Source of the DNA: Scytonema sp. UIC 10036
Lineage (GTDB): Bacteria > Cyanobacteriota > Cyanobacteriia > Cyanobacteriales > Nostocaceae
Direction of reading: 5' to 3'
Assembly (NCBI RefSeq): GCF_009725235.1
Contig: NZ_WJFC01000113.1
Location: forward strand, 1-41,807
Length of the DNA stretch: 41,807 nucleotides
The notes below the pieces were generated by a model. That model was not told where the DNA came from and did no database searches. It was given only the letters and a program-made list of their open reading frames with translations. How positions within the stretch are numbered: position 1 is the first letter of the stretch; every line of letters starts with the position of its first letter. Below, piece by piece: positions 1 to 5,887 of the stretch. The position numbers and the translations under genes were made by a program.

Positions 1-606
1 ATATGCTCCCAGTCCCAATTCTTCACATTTTTTTCTGTTGAAAACAGTATATTTTAAATTGTATTTTTTGGATAAATTCTTTAGATATAAACTTAAAGTA
101 TCCGGTTTTTTTAAATTGGCAGGTTTGTTCAGCCATTCCTGACACGCAATTTGTCCGTTGCTCAAAGCTTCCGATTTCCTGCCGATAACATCCAGTTTTT
201 TCTGACTTACATTTTCAAAATGAAGCTCAAATTTAGAATTCCAGAAGGCGTGGGTTTTCTCAAAAGGATAACGGTATGTTCCCAATAGAAGTCCTTTTAC
301 GAATTCTTCAAACTGTTTTTCCGTCATAAAATCTGCTACAACAAGCGTTGGAACTGCCATGAGCCTTTCTCTGTAGGTCTGAGAAAATTTAACAGCGATC
401 TGCTGTGCTTCAAAGAGTGGCGAATCTGCCTTGCCTAAGCCAATGAAGTAGGCAATTCCTTCATCCTGAACATTGATGAAAACTTCATTCTTTTTGCCTG
501 TGAAAAAACCGGCAATATTTTTATTGAAATTTTTAGAAGTTCTGATCCATTCTTCTTCCGTAAAAAGATGAAATATCTGGGCGTAATTTTTTATTTTTTT
601 ATTAAC
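1..606 (-). pseudogene. Leucyl aminopeptidase (M17) N-terminal fragment, Bacteroidota-like
   Basis: The minus strand is open for 202 codons from the left window edge to a stop at 607-609, with no start codon. The translation reads as the N-terminal, non-catalytic domain of an M17 leucyl aminopeptidase. It includes YFIGLGKAD, then ACQEWLNKPANLKKPDT (the family's 'N.PaN..tP' boundary segment) and KKCEELGLGAY at the window edge. The wording and the AT-rich, Lys/Asn/Phe-rich composition look like Chryseobacterium-type flavobacteria rather than cyanobacteria, and there is no HIP1 site in this stretch. The frame ends a few residues short of where such proteins begin, at VNKKIKNYAQ. The metal-binding catalytic domain would lie beyond the edge. 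It is either a contaminant joined to the cyanobacterial contig or a transferred, beheaded gene. The family call is good; the taxonomic origin is inferred. Confidence 0.72.
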
Positions 607-643
607 TTATACTTAAAAAGAATTCTATAGTTCTTTGTTTATT

Positions 644-750
644 GTCCCTACTCGCTAGGGAAATTAATCGATTGGAAACTGCAATGAAATTTTGCTTTGA
701 TTGTTTTCTTCAGTGTCCCTACTCGCTAGGGAAATTAATCGATTGGAAAC
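644..750 (+). CRISPR. Relic CRISPR array A: two repeats, one spacer
   Basis: Two identical 36-bp repeats lie at 644-679 and 715-750, separated by a 35-nt spacer. Each begins GTCCCTACTCGCTAGGG, continues AAATTAATC (variant B) and ends GATTGGAAAC. The CCCTA/TAGGG arms can form a small hairpin. No leader is visible upstream, because the Bacteroidota-like segment starts within about 35 nt of the first repeat. The piece is therefore the trailer end of an older array whose leader side has been lost. Confidence 0.93.
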
Positions 751-759
751 AATTAAGCG

Positions 760-1107
760 ATGAGAAAATTTTGGTATAAAATATTAATTAAATATAGTGA
801 ACAGAAAGATTATGCTAACAGCCAGTTGCTCTATCAGGACAGTGAATCAGAAAACGGGAGAAAAGGGGAATTGGGAGTCTACGAAGGTATTAAAATTCCT
901 GAATATTGGATTGTTGACTATTTAGCTTTAGGGAGTAAAAAATTTACTGGCAATCCCAAACAACCGACTATCTTTATTTATTCTTTGATTGAAGAAGAAT
1001 ATCAAATGACGCAGTTTCGGGGACGCGATCGCATTGTCTCACCTACATTTCCAGAATTAAACTTAACGGCGGAAGATATCTTTTCTGCTAAGGGATTTCC
1101 AAATTAA
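760..1107 (+). pseudogene. Uma2-family endonuclease (DUF820) C-terminal remnant
   Basis: The last ~70 residues match the C-terminal half of cyanobacterial Uma2/DUF820 restriction-endonuclease-like proteins. These include IPEYWIVDYLALGSKKF (the conserved 'gIpEYWivD' strand) and an ending of the form 'FPELNLTAEDIF'. Full-length Uma2 proteins are about 180-200 residues. The first ~40 residues here (MRKFWYKILIKYSEQKD...) do not resemble the family, and the upstream catalytic part is missing. The 'start' lies 9 nt after a CRISPR repeat, so the frame is likely an accident of truncation. It carries a HIP1 site at 1026, so it is cyanobacterial. A second remnant of the same gene lies at 2593-2692. Confidence 0.7.
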
Positions 1108-1154
1108 AAAATATCCAAATTTTTCTTGTAGCAGTCTGTCGCATGAATTATGAG

Positions 1155-1232
1155 GGGGTAACGGTCTAAACTAGAAAGATATTCTCTACTTGCTAGGGAA
1201 ATAAATTGATTGGAAACATTAATCGATTGGAA
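1155..1232 (+). CRISPR. Relic leader end plus degenerate CRISPR repeat (relic B)
   Basis: GGGGTAACGGTCTAAACTAGA at about 1155-1175 matches, with one change, the leader end immediately before the main array (GGGGTAAGGGTCTAAACTAGA, 3842-3862). It is followed by a degenerate 36-bp repeat at 1182-1217 (TTCTCTACTTGC...GATTGGAAAC). A second partial repeat, ATTAATCGATTGGAAA, lies at 1218-1233. A whole array seems to have collapsed to its leader edge and last repeat here, and the GNAT toxin gene ends inside the partial repeat. Confidence 0.75.
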
Positions 1233-1734
1233 AGAAAGATTGTCGAATGTCCTTGAAAAGGAGAAGCAGGTGCAGGGGATTGGTTGGGGATTCTTCCATG
1301 CCGAATTTAAGGTAGAAGGCACAGGCTTCCTCATCTTTGGCATGGACAAGAAAAGCTCTTCCGCCAATGATTTCCGCTCCTGCTACGGCGCGGCTTAGCG
1401 CGTTGCGGAACATGGCTTTGCCTAAGCCTTTACCCTGTTCGCTACTGTCCACCGCAAACCGCGCCATAAGGATAACTGGCACAGGATAACGTCCCTGCCC
1501 TTTGATGACACGAGCGGGAGCGTCCTCCGGCGATATAGACCCAGGCGCAAGGCTGTAATAGCCAATTACCCGTTGGGCACGTGTCAGGACGTAGGTTCTG
1601 GCTCCGCCGCTTGCCGGATTTTGTAGGGCATATTTGATAAGAAAATTATTAAGCGGTGGCTTACCGCAGTCGAAATCCTCAATTTCGTGACTCTTGGTAA
1701 GCAGGACAGGTGCGTTTAACGACTCGCCTGCCAT
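1219..1734 (-). CDS. GNAT-family acetyltransferase toxin (TacT-like)
   Basis: The 171-residue protein is a GNAT fold acetyltransferase of the toxin type paired with DUF1778 antitoxins; TacT-like members acetylate aminoacyl-tRNA and block translation. The acetyl-CoA loop is visible as ARFAVDSSEQGKGLGKAMF (residues ~91-109), the 'Q.xGxG/A' motif. The typical end 'FYLKFGMEESPTNPLHLLLLFKDI' follows in pieces. The start overlaps the antitoxin stop by one base (TAATG), which implies translational coupling. The last codons and the stop are supplied by a CRISPR-repeat remnant (FFPID*), so the natural C-terminus may have been slightly replaced. The pair is visibly more GC-rich than its flanks, which suggests recent transfer. 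The toxin role is inferred from the pairing. Confidence 0.88.
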   Translation of the reverse strand: MAGESLNAPVLLTKSHEIEDFDCGKPPLNNFLIKYALQNPASGGARTYVLTRAQRVIGYYSLAPGSISPEDAPARVIKGQGRYPVPVILMARFAVDSSEQGKGLGKAMFRNALSRAVAGAEIIGGRAFLVHAKDEEACAFYLKFGMEESPTNPLHLLLLFKDIRQSFFPID

Positions 1735-2015
1735 TAGAATGGTTCCGGTTCGCTAAACAGTTGCTGCAACTGTGGAATGACTTTCGGTGGCGCGTCAAGA
1801 CGTTCGCAGAAAGCTTCCCACTGGTCAGGTGCCAAGCGAAACTCGGTTTGATCCATAAGAATAGCATTCGCGGCGTCAAGCGATGCTTGTAGTACAAACT
1901 GGCTGACATTCGTGTGCCGCGCTCGTGCCGCTTGTGCCAGTATCGCCTTTTCCGACTCTGTTGCCCGAATGGAAAGCCGCGTTTCTTTTTGGGTAGCGGC
2001 TGCTTTCTGAAACAT
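1734..2015 (-). CDS. DUF1778 ribbon-helix-helix antitoxin (TacA-like)
   Basis: This 93-residue protein has the DUF1778 signature: an N-terminal ribbon-helix-helix DNA-binding segment (ETRLSIRATESEKAILAQAA, residues ~11-30) followed by the toxin-neutralising tail containing 'FRLAPDQWEAFCERLDAPP'. Such proteins bind and neutralise a GNAT toxin and repress their own operon. The start at 2015 is supported by AGGAAA about 6 nt upstream. It is the first gene of a two-gene operon with the GNAT toxin, so autoregulation from the region around 2016-2140 is expected. Confidence 0.88.
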   Translation of the reverse strand: MFQKAAATQKETRLSIRATESEKAILAQAARARHTNVSQFVLQASLDAANAILMDQTEFRLAPDQWEAFCERLDAPPKVIPQLQQLFSEPEPF

Positions 2016-2140
2016 GATTTTTTCCTGTTACACTCTTTGTATTCCCAATGTACTCCCAATTAGCAGAAACTGCAATTTGTTTGGGAGGCTCCTCAATTGA
2101 TGGTCAATGCCCACCCCATATCTCATTTCCTAATTTAGGA

Positions 2141-2287
2141 TATACAAAACTTTAAAAAAGTCAATAAAAAGAAAATATCAGTTTGAAATGGAGTTTGCGG
2201 CTGAGAAGCTTACTACAAGCCAGTTTGGATAATCAAAATCTTTCTTCAAAAATATTGGCTGTTATTGGACACTTGGAGATATCAATT
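2141..2287. repeat. 147-bp direct repeat, copy A
   Basis: Positions 2141-2287 match 5701-5847 at a constant offset of 3560 bases. I count 7 mismatches over 147 bases (about 95% identity). Identity ends sharply at ATCAATT. This copy runs on into the cas2 remnant; the other runs into the start of cmr2. I could not recognise a protein or insertion-sequence end in it. The two copies bracket the array, the XRE gene and the DUF6036-like pair. Confidence 0.9.
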
Positions 2288-2365
2288 TTGTTAGAAGGAT
2301 ATGGCAAACGCGTACAGTACTCGGTTTTTGAGTGTCAATTACCTCCTGATTTGTCGATTGTATTT
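2288..2365 (+). pseudogene. cas2: cas2 remnant
   Basis: Twenty-six codons directly after the direct repeat read LLEGYGKRVQYSVFEC, then QLPPDLSIVF. 'L.gyG.rvQySVFEC.L' is the most characteristic segment of Cas2 proteins, the small ferredoxin-fold endonuclease-like subunit of the Cas1-Cas2 spacer integrase. The N-terminal strand with the catalytic Asp and the C-terminal half are missing. The frame runs into a CRISPR repeat 9 nt later. It is the only trace of an adaptation module in the window, and it is next to variant-B repeats, as expected for an old cas1-cas2-array junction. Confidence 0.75.
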
Positions 2366-2373
2366 CTTTTTTT

Positions 2374-2526
2374 GTCCCTACTCCCTAGGGAAATTAATCG
2401 ATTGGAAACTGCGAGCGCCTATATAATAAAGAAATTAATTAATTGGAAATTTAGCTAATTTCATGGTTGTATGTTTCCTTGTGTTGGTAAGTTTCTACTT
2501 GCTAAGGAAACTAGTTGATTGGAAAC
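2374..2526 (+). CRISPR. Relic CRISPR array C: one good and two decayed repeats
   Basis: 2374-2409 is a 36-bp variant-B repeat with one change (CTCCCTAGGG for CTCGCTAGGG). 2430-2450 holds a repeat 3' part (AGAAATTAATTAATTGGAAA). 2491-2526 is a full-length but degenerate copy (GTTTCTACTTGCTAAGG...GATTGGAAAC). The spacing is irregular, so the array is not functional as it stands. Confidence 0.82.
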
Positions 2527-2592
2527 ACTAGACGTAACAGCATCAGATACATTAAGAAAGCATTGGTAGATTAGGTAGAATGCAATGACATA

Positions 2593-2692
2593 GTATTGGA
2601 TTATTGACTATTTAGCTTTAGGTAGTAAAAATTTTACTGGGAACCCGAAACAACCAACTATATTTATTTTTTGTTTGAATAAAAATATCAAA
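2593..2692 (+). pseudogene. Second Uma2 (DUF820) remnant
   Basis: The DNA closely matches 903-1006 of the first Uma2 remnant: TATTGGATTATTGACTATTT, then TTTAGGTAGTAAAAA and CCCAAACAACC-like sequence. It encodes the same 'YWIIDYLALGSKNFTGNPKQPTIF' stretch before breaking down. Both remnants lie just downstream of relic CRISPR repeats, so the repeat-Uma2 junction seems to have been duplicated and then decayed. Confidence 0.65.
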
Positions 2693-2783
2693 TACTGTTT
2701 GTCTATATGCTATTATTATAGGGCAATTCGTAGAAAAAAAGCTTTGTTAATACTGGTTAAAAAAGCGTCGCACGACAAGAAAT

Positions 2784-3335
2784 ATGCGTCCAAACGTTGA
2801 CGAGAAAAAGATAGAACGACTTATGGAAGCCTTGGGTAGAGAAGCTCGAGGTTCAGGGTGCATTTACTTTACAGGTGGTGCTAGTGCTCTACTGATTGGA
2901 TGGCGTAGTTCCACGGTTGATGTTGATATTCGTCTAGATCCAGAACCTCCAGGTATTTTTCAAGCAATTGCCAAACTCAAGCAAGAATTGAACATCAATA
3001 TTGAACTGGCTTCCCCTCAGGATTTCTTACCTCCTCTTCCAGGGTGGCGCGATCGCAGCGTATTTATTGGCAAACAAGGTAAAATCTCGTTTTACCATTA
3101 TGACTTCACAGCCCAAGCTCTTTCTAAACTATCGAGAGGATTTGACCGTGACATTAACGATGTTCAAGCCATGTATGAGCAGAGATTATTTTCCTTAACA
3201 GAATTACGTGATTGTTTTGAAGCTATTGCACCCGAATTAATCCGATTTCCCGCTCTCAATCCCGATATGCTTAGAAGCAGAGTCGAGAACTTTATTAAGC
3301 GTTTTGAAGGTAAATTAGAGGAGGATAAATTATGA
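2784..3335 (+). CDS. Nucleotidyltransferase-like protein (DUF6036/AbiEii-like)
   Basis: The 183-residue protein has GGASALLIGWRSSTVDVDI at residues ~31-49. This is the GG.S/A...DvD core of DUF6036/AbiEii-type nucleotidyltransferase-fold proteins, in which the acidic pair binds metal. An 'FTAQALSKLSRGFDRDINDV' segment at residues ~108-127 corresponds to the 'laaKL.a...rD..D' helix of such proteins. Relatives are often the toxin half of two-gene modules. The downstream gene overlaps by 4 bp (ATGA), so the two are co-translated. It lies immediately upstream of the CRISPR leader. The fold call is fair; enzymatic activity and a toxin role are inferred only from family resemblance. Confidence 0.75.
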   Translation: MRPNVDEKKIERLMEALGREARGSGCIYFTGGASALLIGWRSSTVDVDIRLDPEPPGIFQAIAKLKQELNINIELASPQDFLPPLPGWRDRSVFIGKQGKISFYHYDFTAQALSKLSRGFDRDINDVQAMYEQRLFSLTELRDCFEAIAPELIRFPALNPDMLRSRVENFIKRFEGKLEEDKL

Positions 3336-3622
3336 GTCTTAATGAGTTGCCTGGAGCAGAATTCGTTTTATCAGGAATAGACGATCTTCGCAATGGCGAA
3401 ATGAATACAGTTGGTTCGCTGTTAGTTGCGATCGCAGCAACGCGCTTAACTGAAGCAGGTTTAGATATCCCAAAAGATTGTCTAGCCCCAGAGCCAGAAT
3501 TAACCTTGTATGCTCGTCTTCAAGATGAACGGGATGATGCCTACCCCTACTACAATGCTTTGCTAAGGAGACTCAGTAGCTTTTGCGATGCACTTGAACT
3601 TACAATCAAAACTCCAAAATAG
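3332..3622 (+). CDS. Small conserved partner of the nucleotidyltransferase-like gene
   Basis: A 96-residue acidic protein starting in the ATGA overlap with the gene before it. No domain is recognised. It is predicted mostly helical, and an 'ELTLYARLQDERDDAYPYYNALLRRL' stretch lies in the second half. By position it would be the cognate partner, possibly the antitoxin, of the upstream protein. A non-toxic helper role is equally possible. The TAG at 3620-3622 is followed at once by the CRISPR leader. Confidence 0.6.
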   Translation: MSLNELPGAEFVLSGIDDLRNGEMNTVGSLLVAIAATRLTEAGLDIPKDCLAPEPELTLYARLQDERDDAYPYYNALLRRLSSFCDALELTIKTPK

Positions 3623-3865
3623 ACACCTGTTGGGGCGTTGGTCCTCCTGTCACAGAGCTACCTGGTTCGATAATTGTCTAATTAGCGGCGAGGGGGTCGG
3701 TAAAAGTCTGAAATACTGATTCTTCCGTTGACCCCCTCGCCGCCTTATCTAGTAAGCGTTTCAGCAATTTTTATGATAGTTTTTTCTCCCTTTCTCGTGA
3801 CAAATTCTGACCCCCTCGCAAACTGCCTCTGGACTCCTTACGGGGTAAGGGTCTAAACTAGAGGG
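3623..3865 (+). promoter_or_regulatory. CRISPR leader with long inverted repeat
   Basis: This 243-bp non-coding region precedes the first repeat. It holds a 14-bp perfect inverted repeat, GCGGCGAGGGGGTC (3685-3698) and GACCCCCTCGCCGC (3730-3743), with a 31-nt loop. A third GACCCCCTCGC occurs near 3810. It ends in GGGGTAAGGGTCTAAACTAGA just before repeat 1. The same end sequence precedes the degenerate repeat at 1182, which marks it as leader-anchored. The array promoter should lie here, but no clear -35/-10 pair could be chosen. Confidence 0.75.
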
Positions 3866-5165
3866 GTCCCTACTCGCTAGGGAACTTATTCGATTGGAAA
3901 CCAAAAGGAGAGTAATGCGCCTCGCTGATTTTCACTCATCTCGTCCCTACTCGCTAGGGAACTTATTCGATTGGAAACCGGCATAGCCGTCATAAACATC
4001 ACACTCCCAATACGTCCCTACTCGCTAGGGAACTTATTCGATTGGAAACACTAGACGATGAACGACTTGTCAGCGTGTTTGTAGTGTCCCTACTCGCTAG
4101 GGAACTTATTCGATTGGAAACTTTAGTAGGCGTTATCTTAGGCGCAATGATAGAGCGAAGTCCCTACTCGCTAGGGAACTTATTCGATTGGAAACTTACC
4201 CACACCATAAAATGCGGTTTTTTCGAGCAAGGTCCCTACTCGCTAGGGAACTTATTCGATTGGAAACCGATCGCACTGGTAGTCAGAACCACGTCTTTTG
4301 GCTCGTCCCTACTCGCTAGGGAACTTATTCGATTGGAAACTGGCTAATAGCCCAGGTCTGCCAATGTTGCGGCGAAGTCCCTACTCGCTAGGGAACTTAT
4401 TCGATTGGAAACCAGTAAAGTAAGTGAGAGATGCTGCCGTTACAAAGAGAAGTCCCTACTCGCTAGGGAACTTATTCGATTGGAAACACCATCTGACAAC
4501 GATGAATGCAATGAGGAAATGGTGAGAGAGTCCCTACTCGCTAGGGAACTTATTCGATTGGAAACTTGTTAAATCGCTGTCTACTTCTGTAGCGTTATTT
4601 TGTAAGTCCCTACTCGCTAGGGAACTTATTCGATTGGAAACAAAACTGATTGATGCTTGGCAAATATCGCAAAAATTGTCCCTACTCGCTAGGGAACTTA
4701 TTCGATTGGAAACAATCATAGATGTAGCGAGTATGTATTCATCACCATCGTGTCCCTACTCGCTAGGGAACTTATTCGATTGGAAACGCATATCTTTCCA
4801 GTTGGTAGTGACACCACAATCCTTAGTCCCTACTCGCTAGGGAACTTATTCGATTGGAAACACCGCTCACTTTAACTATCGCGTCAATAACGAGGTCGTT
4901 GCAGAGTCCCTACTCGCTAGGGAACTTATTCGATTGGAAACGCATTCCAACTAGCACTCGCTGCTAGAGAGCAAGACCCTGTCCCTACTCGCTAGGGAAC
5001 TTATTCGATTGGAAACTCAAACTTAACTAATTCCATCATTATCTGGGTAATAGGGTCCCTACTCGCTAGGGAAATTAATCGATTGGAAACCCGATCGCTC
5101 TTAGTTGCTCAATCACGGACTCCATAGCTGTTCCTACTTGCTAGGGAAATAAATTGAATAGAAAC
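3866..5165 (+). CRISPR. Main CRISPR array: 18 repeats, 17 spacers
   Basis: Repeats are 36 bp, starting at 3866, 3943, 4014, 4086, 4160, 4232, 4305, 4377, 4452, 4530, 4606, 4678, 4752, 4826, 4906, 4981, 5055 and 5130. Spacers are 35-44 nt, usual for type III systems. Repeats 1-16 are variant A, GTCCCTACTCGCTAGGG then AACTTATTC then GATTGGAAAC. Repeat 17 is variant B (AAATTAATC), the form found in all relic arrays. Repeat 18 is degenerate (GTTCCTACTTGC...GAATAGAAAC), marking the trailer. CCCTA/TAGGG forms a hairpin with loop CTCGC. The leader is on the left, so transcription is rightward, in the same direction as the cmr operon. No spacer target could be assigned by reading. Confidence 0.98.
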
Positions 5166-5172
5166 AGAAAAC

Positions 5173-5385
5173 TCAAATTTTCTCCTCTTCTTCAAAATCA
5201 ACCAAGTCTTGAGCAGTGCATTTTAAAGCGGTACAAAGCTTGGCTACTCTTGCTAACAATTCAATACCATTCCTATTATTTTCTAGGTTTCTAATAGTAG
5301 ACTCGGTTACACCAATCAACTCAGCAAGCTGTTTCTGAGTTAGATTAGCTCGTTTTCGTAGTTCCGCAATTTTAGATACTAGCAT
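5173..5385 (-). CDS. XRE-family HTH transcriptional regulator
   Basis: A 70-residue single-domain Cro/CI-type repressor. The helix-turn-helix is clear in LTQKQLAELIGVTESTIRNL (residues ~15-34), followed by a conserved 'LARVAKLCTALKCTAQDLV'. It lies in the gap between the array trailer and the cmr operon, transcribed away from the operon. Its divergent upstream region holds two CGTTAA-N4-TTAACG palindromes, the form expected of its own operators. It is therefore a candidate local regulator of itself and of whatever is transcribed rightward from about 5470, which may include the cmr genes. Confidence 0.9.
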   Translation of the reverse strand: MLVSKIAELRKRANLTQKQLAELIGVTESTIRNLENNRNGIELLARVAKLCTALKCTAQDLVDFEEEEKI

Positions 5386-5421
5386 TTAAGGTTGCTAAAA
5401 GATTCCACAGTAGTATCTTAG

Positions 5422-5437
5422 CGTTAATTTTTTAACG
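5422..5437. promoter_or_regulatory. Operator-like palindrome 1
   Basis: CGTTAA-TTTT-TTAACG, a perfect 6-bp dyad with a 4-bp centre. It lies 37 bp upstream of the XRE start codon. The same architecture recurs 31 bp to the right, about three helical turns, so two repressor dimers could bind the same DNA face. Confidence 0.65.
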
Positions 5438-5452
5438 TTAAAATCTTGTCAC

Positions 5453-5468
5453 CGTTAAAATCTTAACG
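5453..5468. promoter_or_regulatory. Operator-like palindrome 2
   Basis: CGTTAA-AATC-TTAACG, with one extra pair outside (C5452/G5469). It matches palindrome 1 in both arms and spacing. It ends 12 bp before the ATG at 5481, where it would control rightward transcription toward the cmr operon. Confidence 0.65.
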
Positions 5469-5480
5469 GATAATAACCCC

Positions 5481-5792
5481 ATGAGGAAAACAAAAACTAC
5501 ATCCTCATTAGGAGGTGAAACATTGACACAAGCAAATCACGAAGCTAGTCGTAATGGGAAAGGAGAACATTTGCCATCCGAGATCTACGAAAACTTAGCG
5601 CCAGTTGCTTTCCTTTGGCATCGGTCGAGACGAGCCGCAATAAACTGCTGTTTGATATTGGTGGGCAATTCCCACCTTACGCCCATCCTCCAAAATATAA
5701 TACATAAAACTTTAAAAAAGTCAATAAAAAGAAAATATCAGTTTGAAATGGAGTTTGCGGCTGAAAACCTTACTGCAAGGCAGTTTGGATAA
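5481..5792 (+). CDS. Hypothetical short ORF upstream of cmr2 (doubtful)
   Basis: A 103-codon frame beginning just after the operator pair. The first ~50 residues (SSLGGETLTQANHEASRNG, then PSEIYENLAPVAFLWH) could be a real but unrecognised protein or a truncated one. The last ~30 residues are encoded by the 147-bp direct repeat and are probably not native. No clear ribosome-binding site is present. It may only be the remnant of the gene that once followed these operators. Confidence 0.3.
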   Translation: MRKTKTTSSLGGETLTQANHEASRNGKGEHLPSEIYENLAPVAFLWHRSRRAAINCCLILVGNSHLTPILQNIIHKTLKKSIKRKYQFEMEFAAENLTARQFG

Positions 5793-5847
5793 TCAAAATC
5801 TTTCTTCAAAAATATTGGCTGTTATTGGACACTTGGGGATATCAATT
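5701..5847. repeat. 147-bp direct repeat, copy B
   Basis: Second copy of the 2141-2287 repeat, about 95% identical, in the same orientation. It ends 40 bp before the chosen cmr2 start. Recombination between the copies would remove or circularise 3560 bp carrying the array, XRE gene, leader and nucleotidyltransferase-like pair. Confidence 0.9.
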
Positions 5848-5887
5848 CATACAATCCATACTGGAGACAACAACTAAGGAATTTGCT

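Noticed and set aside
2183..2458. 91-codon forward ORF
   Set aside because: It is an accidental fusion of direct repeat, cas2 remnant and translated CRISPR repeats; only the cas2 segment has meaning.
4042..4840. Short ORFs inside the main array on both strands
   Set aside because: They contain translated repeat copies (e.g. LLARELIRLET, YSLGNLFDWK); array DNA, not genes.
5825..5887. TTG start of cmr2 at 5825
   Set aside because: The extra N-terminus overlaps the 147-bp direct repeat and lacks a ribosome-binding site; GTG 5888 has AAGGA at ideal spacing.
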